A stretch of DNA of 64,000 bases from Medicago truncatula (taxonomy: Eukaryota > Streptophyta > Magnoliopsida > Fabales > Fabaceae), in NCBI RefSeq assembly GCF_003473485.1, contig NC_053042.1, positions 41,134,762 through 41,198,761 of the forward strand, in the 5' to 3' direction. Under the pieces are notes generated by a model. That model made no database searches, was not told the DNA's origin, and worked only from the letters and a program-made list of their open reading frames with translations. The translations under genes were made by a program, and so were the position numbers. Positions within the stretch are counted from its first letter, which is position 1. Every line of letters begins with the position of its first letter. Below are positions 13,201-23,600 of the stretch, piece after piece.

Positions 13201-14302
13201 GTTTCCCATAGGTAGGTGGTTTTGGATTCCCACCATATTTCCACAATCCATTTTTGCCTCCTAGTTTCCATTCACTATATGATTTAAGTGCTAAAACACA
13301 ATTCACTATCCTTGAAGATTTCCCTCCCTGAAAAATGAAATAAAATAAGTTAAAGCTGAATCAAATTACATCACAATAATGATGATAATGTTGCATTGAT
13401 TTCAAAGTACCAAATGAACTCTTTAGCACTGAAGCTATCGATTATTTCAAAGTACCTGTTCCAAATCAGAAGCTTCAAATGTTGGAAGCCCCATCCCCTC
13501 CACAGTTACTAGAAAATTTCTTACATTTTCAAAGTATTGATAAACAGATAGTGCTGCCCCATCAGGAATATTATCAATGTCGCTTGGGGCTTCAACTACC
13601 TTACAATATACATACACAATGATTGTCAGTGAGAGACTAATGATTATGATCGCTGGCACATACATTGATACCAAACACGACACTGACACAAAACACATGG
13701 AAATCATAATTCTTTTCAGATTTTGAGCAAATAAAAGAAATTGAGTGTAACTATATATGCTGGTGTTGAGTTGGTATCCAACACCAACACATCTCGGGCA
13801 CCAAACATCACATTTAACCGTAGTGCCAGCGCTACATTGATGATAACCAACAAGAAGCATATATATACCTTGGGAACAGCACCAGGTTGAATTTTGTTGA
13901 GAGCATTACAAAGGATAATGCCACTGCGCAATGCATTTCTGAAATCTTCTTCAGAAGGTTCATCCAACATGTCTTTTCCTCCAACATTTCCAACAGTATT
14001 TCGCAACCAACTAGCTGCTTCGTTCCTTCTTGATGCTACAATTCAACAACAACCACTATCTATGTTACTACCTATTTTTATCACTTTTTAACAATGCAAA
14101 TTAACATGTTTCTTCAAAGGAAAAGAAAATGCCAATATCTGAAAAAAGTAAAAAAGAATAGGGAAATGTGATATTTACAAGCTTCTTGAGCTTTTCTTGA
14201 AGCAAAGTCGATGTCGCTTAATCGGCCTCCATGTTTTTGAAGAACATCTTCAACAACAGATACAATTGAGAATGGCAAAGTTGGCTCTGGCTCTGTCGCC
14301 AT
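8679..14302 (-). CDS. Kinesin-14 with N-terminal calponin-homology domain
   Basis: Minus-end-directed microtubule motor of the plant KIN-14 class with an actin-binding-type CH domain. Sixteen coding exons: 14302-14179, 14035-13869, 13599-13456, 13327-13070, 12781-12710, 12594-12523, 12372-12295, 12199-12068, 11850-11673, 11588-11415, 11196-11090, 10985-10807, 10699-10538, 10111-9858, 9766-9088, 8793-8679. They total 2895 bases, or 964 aa. CH domain at about 46-165; a charged, likely coiled segment at 250-400; central motor at about 409-735. Motor motifs: P-loop GQTGSGKT (492-499), switch I NDRSSRSH (608-615), switch II DLAGSE (641-646). The neck [14 protein letters not shown] just before the motor is typical of KIN-14. 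The Ser-rich tail has no recognised domain. The start [11 protein letters not shown] fits the family; an upstream in-frame ATG (14350) is possible. The intron between exons 12 and 13 is AT-AC type. All others are GT-AG. Confidence 0.95.
10212..10282. repeat. (AC)n microsatellite, about 35 units
   Basis: Uninterrupted AC dinucleotide tract inside the kinesin intron between exons 13 and 14. It generates an artefactual Cys-Val repeat open frame on the minus strand. Confidence 0.97.
10700..10806 (-). other. U12-type AT-AC intron in the kinesin gene
   Basis: The donor after ...AACAAAAG reads ATATCCTTTTTT, the minor-spliceosome 5' site. TTCTTTAAC at 10718-10710 is one base off the U12 branch consensus TTCCTTAAC. 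The branch A lies 11-12 bases before the AC end at 10700. Removing these 107 bases joins AG to A, restoring Arg and the conserved NKRLEIRNSS. No GT-AG pair does this. Confidence 0.93.
12840..13024. mobile_element. Small foldback MITE in a kinesin intron
   Basis: The left end ATGTTTTAAAAATTGAATCA pairs with the right end TGATTCGGTTTTTAAAACAT as an inverted repeat of about 22 bases. Length about 185 bp, in the intron between exons 4 and 5. No clear target duplication. Confidence 0.55.
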
Positions 14303-14399
14303 TACTTGGGCCTCAAGCAATAACAACACTTTCAAAAAACAAAAATCCAAACCGTTGTATGAACCATGAGAAAATAACTCAAAGCTTTTGATAAAAAAA

Positions 14400-15500
14400 G
14401 ATTCAGTCTTGGGAAAGATGTATGAAACCGTTTGTTAGTATTATTCTTAGCAAGAAAAGACAAATATTATTTTGTAAAATGCTCATGAGAATGAGAAAAA
14501 TAATAATTAAGATGCAGATATTGAGATTTCTGGGAGAAAGGCAAGGAATTGTAGAAAGTGAAGAAAAAGAAATAATAAGGAATTGTAGATATTGAGAGTT
14601 TTAATGAAAATGATTTGTTGAATTTTTTTTTTTCTCCCCTAGTTTTGTTGTTGCTAATATTGACGTGAAAAAGCTCCACCGAACCTGCTTCTCCGACCCT
14701 CTCGCCCACTCACTTCGTGGTTTACATTTAAAACACTTCATAGTTTGAGGTACTTTTGTTTTATTAATTAAATTATATCTATAATTATTTGGACCATTGA
14801 CCATCTTTTATTACCAAAATAGTGATAATTGTATTAAATCTTTATTATTTAAAAGGAGGAAACTATAATTTATTGATTTGTATTTTCTTTTTGTTCTAAT
14901 GAGCCTAGTCATAAAACTCACAAACACAATATTGAGCCAATATATCAAATGTTGCTGCAATGATTTACCATGTAAGCTTGTATTTATCGGTCGTATAACA
15001 AGTGACTTCTTAAGTTCATTGTTTAATGATTCTATAAAAATAAATTGTCTTTTAAGTCGAATACTGGACAATGTGATACATAATCTGCGTTTACACGAGC
15101 AGTGGATACTGATGTTTTTTCAGTACGAAAATATTTCTAAGAAAGTCTACTGGCATAAATTTTTCTTATCATACCAGTCATGATTTTTTTTTTAACATGA
15201 AACTTTATCTTTTAAAACTAATTGTTTGTTTACTTTGTATAAGAAAGAAAGCACCATGTGCCGGTACATTTACATACGGGAAATCAGAAGCATAAAAAGT
15301 TCTAATGGCAAAAATAAGTTGCGGCGGCGAAGGAACTTTATCTATTTCTTTAAGCTTTATGATTGGAAATTAAGATGCAATATGAAACTCTTGCGCTAAA
15401 AACAACAGTACACATACAACATAAATTACATTAATTTTCTACTTTTTATTTTTTCACTAGGATCACATACATAGACAACTTCAGTACAAACCATAGATTG
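14400..15500. other. Intergenic: 5' flank of the kinesin gene and 3' flank of the Di19 gene
   Basis: The open frames here (14811-15071 minus, 14878-15183 plus) overlap in opposite strands, match no family I know, and lie in AT-rich sequence. I see no gene or recognisable transposon. Confidence 0.5.
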
Positions 15501-15558
15501 CAGATTGCATCTGTGAATTAGCCCACCCCTGAAGCATCACATCTTGATGAGTTTCGCT

Positions 15559-18158
15559 TCATAAATCGTCATCAAATATTGTGGACATCAACAGTCCTTG
15601 AACAAACTCACATCTTTTCGCCTTCTCCTCCTTGTCCTTAACTGACATGGTTGGTGTCTCTACATGGCTGAACAGAAAGAGTAGGCTTGTTAGAAAGCAG
15701 TAGACACTAGAACTCATGACATCGTGTAATGTTATTGGAAAATTATGCCCTTAGCAAGGCACAAAACAATGTTTACAACAAGGCACTAGATTGGTTGATC
15801 GTTCAGGTGAAAGGTTACAAATACAATCAGGAATCTTTTAATACATAAAGCAAATAAAATGGTCAATTGAATAAGCTGGAAGCTATAACTAACAACAACT
15901 AAGCCTTATCCCACATTCCCACTAAATGGGGTCAGCTACATGGATCAAATTACGCCATAATGTTCTATCATAAACATAAGCCTGTAACTAAATTCACAGA
16001 TAAATTAAACATGCCAACATCATGTGGTTGGTACTAATGGCGGGAGAAAACAAGTCTCATAAAGTCCGTTTAAATTTGAAGAAATGTTTTCTGTTCTCAT
16101 TTTGTTTTCGCTTTTAATTGCAAAACTGTCAAATGTTTCAGGTTTTCCTGTTTTCAAACACTTGTACCAGAAACAGTGAAATAAAGCTTTTCAGGACTCT
16201 AGTGTGTGACAGAAATGATAAGTAGGAAAAAAAACATGAAAATGAATACAATCTTATACAAAATATTGCAATGTTAGAATAGAACATACCAATTTCTTGA
16301 ACATTTCGTATACGTATAAACAATATTTAGTATTCTCACAGGAAAAACAATGATGGGAACCATATCACATATCAACTCAGTTAGGAAGACTTGTTACAGA
16401 AATTGAAAAGAAATACCTTTTTGATACAACCTCGTCTGATAATTTCTTGGATGATCTTGTCTCAGTATGTGTGTGAGACTGAGAACTCGCAGATTCATTA
16501 CCTAAAGGTGATATAAATGACGACAGCAGCGGATCAGGTGCTGCATTAGACGAGGACACTATACATGGAGATCCGCCAAAAAGGGATTGCAAATTTCCTT
16601 CTCTCAGCTCCTTCCTCAATAATGAAAGTGTAGAATAAGATCCACCTTTACGTGATTTCCTCTTGCGCTGCATGTATTCTCTTGTTAAGGAATTCAACCA
16701 AGTAATAGAGTATGGTTTCAACATAAAATCCTTTTTATCTTAAAATTGATTGACCTTAAAATAAGTAAACTTCATAGCAACATGTTCTATATTATAAAAA
16801 ACTTGACTTATGTGAGCAATTTAATATGTAAAAAATCTGCAATTTAATATGTAAAAAATCATTTAAGAATTGGCTGAACCGAATACAACTTGGGGAGAAA
16901 AAAAGGATATCTTAAATATACTTCCATGTTGTAGGGTTATGTGAGCAACCATATCAACCCCCACCCTCAATGCACAAACCGGACATACCTGCACACAGAA
17001 ATGTCATAATCCAAAAAAAAAAAACTAATGATTTCTCTAACTACACAAAAAAATCACTTTTTTCGAACGTCAACATAGTAAAATAATATTGATTTCACCT
17101 ATATGAAATAAACAGGGAAATATATGTAGAGGAATGAACAAAAGCTTCACGGCTTGCACTAATTAAGCATTTATCAGAGACCCAATACTGAAAACCTTGT
17201 AAGTTGGTTGGGAAAACAACATAAGGCAAACAAAAGTAGTCATACATACCCCATTTTTTGCCTCCATTGGATGCTCTTCATCAATGTGGCAGCACAATCC
17301 AACGATATCAAAATACTCAGAACAAAATGGACAGAGAAACTCTTCCCTTATATCTTCATCCGCGTCGTTCTCATCAAAACCCATGAACATATCTACATAT
17401 GCACAATCTCACATCAATAACCACAAATACTTACAAATAAACAAACATATGGAGTTAAGAGGCAAAGAATTAAGCCTGTTTGGATTGGCTTATTATCTAC
17501 TGACACAAGTTGTGTGACAAAAACAGCTTAAAACATGTTCATACGTTTTCTAAGATAGGTTATGAAAACAACTTATAGCTTAAACGAAAACAATTTAACT
17601 TTATGCTGTAAGCTAGCATAAGCTGCAGATTAAGCTGTTTATTCCAAAAGGGCCTGGCTTAGTGGTACAAATCTTATAAAAATCTTCTCTTAGTTAAAGG
17701 CAAACAATTTAAATTCGGGTTAAAGATCTCAATAATCTATACATCACAAATCCCAATTGCCGATTACATACAATTCTCGTTTCTCTTCCTAGTAGCAACA
17801 ACAAAAACACATAAAATAACCTTAAAATTAAAATTAATAATCATACGCTGAAAAGTGAAAACAGCTTTCAATCAAAATCGGGGACCTAAGTAACAATTTT
17901 ATGACGTGATGATTCAATTTAAAAATAATTTTTGGTATATAGATGAAATCAAAACATTTACAATCGAAAATTAGCCTAACTGAGCTAGTATGTATATGTA
18001 AAGGTAAAATTTTATGAAAATTGAATTGAGGTAGAGAGAAAGAAATTGGGGGAAAGGGGTTTCGAGAAGAAGAAGGAACCTGATCGGGATTGAAGAGCGG
18101 CTTGATAACGTCTGGAAGCGGAAGAGAGACGAGAAGACCAAGAAGAATCACCGTCCAT
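15559..18158 (-). CDS. Dehydration-induced 19 (Di19) zinc-finger protein
   Basis: Nuclear zinc-finger protein of the plant Di19 family, known to take part in drought, salt and ABA responses. Five exons: 18158-18080, 17392-17250, 16988-16911, 16673-16417, 15667-15559; 666 bases, 221 aa, the usual family length. The N-terminus reads MDGDSSWSSRLSSASRRYQ, a family hallmark. Two atypical C2H2 fingers follow: CPFCSEYFDIVGLCCHIDEEH (about 45-65) and CPVCALRVGVDMVAHITLQH (about 76-95). Next comes a basic stretch MQRKRKSRK that can act as nuclear signal, a Ser-rich middle, and the conserved C-terminal block ending FVQGLLMSTIFDDDL. Intron 3 is a U12-type AT-AC intron; the rest are GT-AG. Intron 4 holds an RTE LINE fragment. 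The gene is divergent from the syntaxin gene at 20.6 kb, with about 2.4 kb between the start codons. Confidence 0.95.
15893..15980 (-). mobile_element. RTE-type LINE 3' fragment
   Basis: It begins AACAACAACTAAGCCTTATC and continues with CCCACTAAATGGGGTCAGCT and ACATGGATCAAA. Reversed, this is the 3' end of plant RTE LINEs with a TTG-repeat tail. The related copy at 33533-33736 is longer. It lies in Di19 intron 4. Confidence 0.65.
16674..16910 (-). other. U12-type AT-AC intron in the Di19 gene
   Basis: After ...TTTAAG the donor reads ATATCCTTTTT. TTCCTTAAC at 16692-16684 equals the U12 branch consensus, and the intron ends AC at 16674, 11-12 bases after the branch A. Splicing joins GSIFK to MQRKRKSRKGG, as in Di19 proteins. 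A 237-base intron. Confidence 0.94.
17477..17655. mobile_element. Possible Tourist-like MITE in Di19 intron 1
   Basis: The left end GCCTGTTTGGATTGGCTTA and the right end TTATTCCAAAAGGGCCTGG are roughly inverted, and several AAGCT-type inverted words lie between. No target duplication was defined, so the call is tentative. Confidence 0.35.
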
Positions 18159-19559
18159 GATTGTGATCTGAAAGAGGATTAGGGTTTTGGATTGTGATGA
18201 GGAAGTGACAGAGAGAGGGAGAGAGAGAAGGAAGAAGAAGGTGTGTGTGTGTGTGATCGCGAATGAATTATTTCACCAACAATGAAAAGAAAAGGGTAAA
18301 AGTAAGTAACCATTGTATTTCTCTTCCTCCATTCATTTATATCTCTCTTTTTATTTTATTTTTTTAATTTCCATTTTTAGGACTTCACACGTCATCGTTA
18401 AGAAACATCCAAAAAAGTTCAGGCTGGAAAGTCGAGTAAGTAAATATACGCGGAGTCGAGTCAATTTGTCAATTTCTGTGCACTGCTGCATGGTTCTTGA
18501 ACCTCCCTTCCTTTTTTAAGTGTTATTTAAGAGATTTTACACAAACCAATACATTCAATAAATGTTACTACTTTTGATAGAACAATGTCTATTTTTACTA
18601 ATAATCTTATTTATTTAATCAGTAACTTCATACATTTCTCTCCCCTAATAAATAAGTAAGGATAATATTGGTAAAATAATATTCAATGTTGCGTTGAACT
18701 TCGAAAGTGACAGTTAAATATGAACAAAAAATTTCTCCAAAAGAGACACTTAAAAACGAACGGAGGGAGTACATAACAAGAAATTATACCTTGAAAATAT
18801 AAATCAAACACTTGTTGAAATTGTAATCCTACAATTTTCAATGCAAAAGTTGCTACTTTTAGATGGTTAAGCAATACCATTATGACACTTGTTAACATTT
18901 TCCAATAATTTAAACCTCTCTATAAGATGGAAGATTTGCTTGAACATACTCACACAAGTTGAGAAAAATAGATGAAAAAGAATTTAATCATATTATTCAA
19001 TTATTTTTTTTCTTTAATTTTATTGGATTATGTGTGTCTAATGTCTTTGTGACCTAAAAAGAATTTCTCCTTTATAAGCTCAAGTGATTAATAAAACTTT
19101 AATTATTTTTTAATAAAAATGGATACATTTTAATAAAACTTTTCCAGAGGTCAAGTTCAAAAATTAATAATCTGATTTATTTGCAAGAATTATAATAGGG
19201 TTTAATTGATATTTAATCATCTTCATCGAAATTCTGACAAAATATTCATAATGACAAGTAAATCGTGACTCATTTCTTTATTGGTCGTCAAATAAAGGAA
19301 TTGTTTCCTCTACATTTAAAAAGGAAATAATAGTAAAGGAAATAATAGTAAAGAATTATAATAGGGTTTAATTGTTTCCTCTATATTTTTTGTAAAATAA
19401 TTAAATATCACCCAAAGAGAAGGAAAACAAAAGTTTCTTTTTATTTTGAAAATAATACTATATATTTCAATAAACAGCTGCTAACTCTTAATCAGTTTTG
19501 TCAAAAAAAAAAACTCTTAATTAGTTTTTATTTTGTAGATGTATTTAGTTTTTTCTTTT

Positions 19560-19850
19560 TTAGGTCTCGAAGAGGTATATTATCATGCTGTCTCAGATCA
19601 TTTTGTGTAATTTATTGAATATACAGGTGGTTTGAAATCTCATCGATCTTTATTTCATTTGATTTGACTTTGGTGTGTTTGAGTTTTATGGAATGAACGG
19701 AATGATAGGTTATTTCATAACCGTTAAAGTTTTATATAAAGTAAAATCACATACCTTGTGGTGGTTGAAAGCTAGTAATGTAGTCTTTAATTTTGGTACA
19801 CATAATTGGTGGTCGAGCCCGCTTTTATGTATGAGTATCGATTGACTTGA
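19560..19850 (+). pseudogene. Relic of an L1-type LINE ORF2 C-terminus
   Basis: Conceptual reading shows DHFV-stop-FIEYTGGLKSHRSLFHLI-stop-LWCV-stop-VLWNERNDRLFHNR. After a one-base shift, SHTLWWLKASNVVFNFG and THNWWSSPLLCMSID then a stop follow. This is the pattern of plant L1 LINE ORF2 ends (WKERN, KSWWLKA, WWxxPxxC). Three stops plus a frameshift show it is dead. No 5' part is present. Confidence 0.75.
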
Positions 19851-20235
19851 TGTAATTTTGACAGAATTTTGATCTTTTCGCGATTGTTATGGCACTTCTT
19901 GTGCTTCAACTATTACGGTGTTCATAGTAATATATTCCATTTTTGTTTCTTCAACTATTAAGTATAAATATATTCATCTAGTTTGTTACACTTTTTAAAT
20001 GATAAAGGAAAAAAATAAAAAAATATATAATCATACCGTCTTTCTTACATTTGTTTTAATATTTAAATTTTTTTATTATATATTTGTTACATGTTTATTT
20101 GTATTGAAAATTAAGTGTATTTTTGGAGGAAAAAAATAAAACTCAAAAGTGCTGAAAATGGTAGTTTTCTTTATATACTATACTATAGATGAAATGAACA
20201 AATAACTCAGTTAATTCGAGACGGGAGTATTAGAT

Positions 20236-20314
20236 TTTTTTTTTGTAGTGGCCGAAGTTTGAACCTCATATCTTAGATATTTTATGACTGAGGTAAACTT
20301 ATAAAGACAATACT
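20236..20314 (-). mobile_element. SINE fragment with 9-bp target duplication
   Basis: A poly-T start and a degenerate B box (GAAGTTTGAACCTC) are flanked by GTATTAGAT at 20227-20235 and 20315-20323. The A-box end is truncated. Confidence 0.75.
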
Positions 20315-20435
20315 GTATTAGATAGCAGTGTCTTAAAATAAAATAAAATAAAAAAGAGGTTTGAATTAGTATGTCGGAAGCGCATGGTGAAAAGTAAAGT
20401 TAACTAACCGTGGATGCTTCCATTGAAAGCGTACA

Positions 20436-20480
20436 AAAGTCACGTGACTTTCTGTTTCATCGTCAACATACATCACGTGA
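20436..20480. promoter_or_regulatory. Two G-box motifs in the syntaxin promoter, one inside a 16-bp palindrome
   Basis: AAAGTCACGTGACTTT (20436-20451) is a perfect palindrome around CACGTG. A second CACGTG lies at 20474-20479 within TCACGTGA. They are 131-175 bp before the ATG at 20611. CACGTG is the binding core of plant bZIP and bHLH factors; actual binding is inference. Confidence 0.6.
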
Positions 20481-20610
20481 GTCTACGATCTGTCTCTCCG
20501 AAAATCCCCTCCTCTTTCTCTTTCATTCCGGTTAGTTAAACTGTAACAAAACGACGTAGCATCATTATTCTATTCACCTCGTGTTTCAGTTTCAGATCCT
20601 CGGAATCTGA

Positions 20611-23600
20611 ATGGCGACGAGGAATCGCACTTTGATTTTCCGAAAATACAGAGATGCATTGAAAAGTGTCCGTGCTCCGTCGTCATCTTCGCCGCCGTCC
20701 ACCTCCTCCCGCGGTGGTCCGGTAATCGAATTGGTCAGCACTTCGCTTCTTAATCCCAATCGCTCTTATGCTCCGCTTAGTACTGATGATCCTGGTGGTT
20801 CAAGGTACTCTTTCACAGATCTTATACACTCTCTGTATTTTCTTTCATGTTTTCGTAGATCAATTCGAAAATTCTTAAAATGCATACAATTTAATTTAGA
20901 TCCATATGTTATTTTATTTTTAATGATTCATTAATACAAAATGGAACTATAAGAGTGATCGCATTTGGTTTTGAAGTTTGTAAATTGAAAAAATGAAGTC
21001 ATATTGGAGGAAATTTTAATTTAGAATGTGCATTACTGACTGAATGTGATTCCAGTATATTCACAGAAACTGTAAACCTCTCTGAGACTAGACTACCATT
21101 CAAAATAATTAGATTGATCCGTCTTTTTAGATTGTGTGTAACTGTGTACGCTATGCATCAAAACAATTGTATATAAGAGACATACGATGAGACGCGTGAA
21201 ATCATCAACAAGGAGCGGATTTGGGTTGCATTGTTGACGGCATTTCCTAATCTACACCTTCTGAAATCAGCTTTTGAATCAAACCCATATCCTCTCTCAG
21301 AGCTCTGCAACCCCCGCCATGAGCTCCTGTTAAAATATGAAATCCAATGCAATCGGAGAAGGTGGGACCCCTTCCCGGACCATGTGCATGCGAGAGCTTT
21401 AGTGCACTAGGCTGCCCTTTAAATGCAATCGGAGAAAAAGAAAATTAAGAGAAAAAGATCAGGAGAGGCAAACTAACAGAAGCAGCAAGAGAGTGAAAAC
21501 TCCACATGGCCTGCAACCAGCGAATGCAACTGAGCTACCAACTTTGTCAGCGATTCTGAAAATATCTCCTTAATTCAGTTATTGCCTTAATTCAGCGATT
21601 CTGACAATATCTCCATTGGGAAAATCTTTCCTTCAGATTCTTCCACACTCCGGCAGCACTGTAGACTTCGAGTGGTTGAAGTGGTGACCAAGCTTAAGAT
21701 CCTAGAACGGACAAGGTTATTACACCGTTCCCACACACTGAAGCATGGATCAAACTGGTCAGAATTGGAATGCTATCATCAAGAAACTTATGCTTATTCT
21801 TCGAAACCATTGGTCTCTTCATCAATCGAGATCAAAATTAATAATAGGTTTTCAGTAGGATGAAAGACTGGTTGAAATCAGTGTTAGGTCCATCACGATT
21901 GAAAATATAGCATTTATTTCAGAAGCTGCACCTTCTGGTCTAGCTCCACACATTTGTTCCTTGGCATTTTTGGAAGCAGAGCCATGCGTAGTGCCCCAAA
22001 AGGGAGATTTAATGCCGTAAAAGTAAAGCAAAAGGAATGGAGGAATGATTCAACTAATGAATTGAATGAGTGAATTACAGAGATCATCTACTGTTTATAG
22101 ACCCAACTGACAATGACATGTTACAGACCCTAACTAAATGTACATGCTGATTAACAAAGTGGAATCACAATCATCCAGTAATAGATGGATATAATGATTA
22201 TTTATTAGTAAAGATTTTTTATTTTATTCATCATTTTTCGAGAATTAGAATTGCCTTGGAAAGGGGTTTTTTCCCTTCGAAACTTGGATACTTGTTTATG
22301 AAATTGTTATGCACATTTCAGTTATTTGTCTTTTGTTTTCACATGTATGCATGTAATTGTTTTTGCGGATGCAGTAAGGGTTTAAATCCAATTACTGTGG
22401 GGCTTCCTCCAGCATGGGTGGATGTATCTGAAGAAATATCAGCAAATGTGCAACGTGCACGCACAAAAATGGCAGAACTGTCCAAGGCTCATGCAAAGGC
22501 CTTAATGCCATCGTTTGGAGATGGTAAGGACGACCAACATGCTATTGAGTCTCTAACACACGAGGTAACTGACTTGATAAAGAGATCGGAGAAGAGGCTG
22601 CGGAGACTTGCTTCTGCAGGGCCTTCTGAGGATTCTAATGTCAGGAAAAATGTGCAGGTAGCTATCACTGCATAACTTTCTCATAATACTTATAAATGGA
22701 GGTGTATTTTAGTTTTTGGCTCAGAAGAATGCATATGATTAATCAAGTTAAAATCTTTGAGGGCTCATCACAAACTAAACAAGTGACTCTACCATAGTAT
22801 CACTGGTATGGTATATCGTTTCTATTTTCTAGATAGTATTTATGAGAGAAAAGAGAGAAATTATAACAAGGGGGGAGGTCGGTAGATGAACTCCAAATAA
22901 GAAAATATAAAAGGAAAAAGATCCATAAACACTAAAAAAAGAAACGTGGATTCTCCATTTAAATAAGTGTGAGCCTATAAGGTATGAGCAGACCTTAAAT
23001 CCTTGGCAAATGGGTTTATAGATTCCCTTAAGGATGTGCACGGTGAAGCCTTAGAGACAATTCCATCTCAAAACCTATCCAAGGGCATGAAACATCCTTA
23101 AAGATGCGTACATTTTGCTTCAGTTAAATAATCATGTTACAAAATTTTGGCTTCCTTGTCTGTACCGGTCCTTTGATGGTAACATGAAGAAACTTCTCAA
23201 AAGTGGAAGGACGAACTCATTCTATAATAACACCAAATAATTTGTTCCGAGGGATTCCACATATAAAACACATATCTGCAGAAACAAATGTAGTGTATCC
23301 TATTTTTAGTGCTGCTCAGTAAACTATACCAAATTTAGTTGACATTATTCTGGCCTTCAAGTGTGTTGCATTTTAGAACTTAGATCTTATAAAGTGAACT
23401 TCGCAAGGAGAGGATTAGGAAAAGGAACATATAATTATTTGCTGAGTTGTTCTCCCTTTCCATGTTCTCTTTGGTCTCCACCTCTGTCCTAGTTTCAGTG
23501 ACTTATTATTTGCCTACTTCTATTCAAGTCAACCATTAGTTTTGTGCTTTGTTAAATTATTTCAAATCTCTTGCATTGAGTTGCATGGTTGGGGCAAGCA

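Larger units (their letters stand above)
18230..20430. other. Intergenic between divergent Di19 and syntaxin genes
   Basis: It holds a (GT)n run near 18241, one Stowaway-like half end (GGACGGAGGGAG type) near 18760, an L1 LINE relic (19560-19850) and a SINE fragment (20236-20314). I see no protein-coding gene. Confidence 0.6.

Noticed and set aside
14811-15183. Overlapping open frames on both strands
   Set aside because: AT-rich, opposite-strand overlap, no homology; chance is the simplest explanation.
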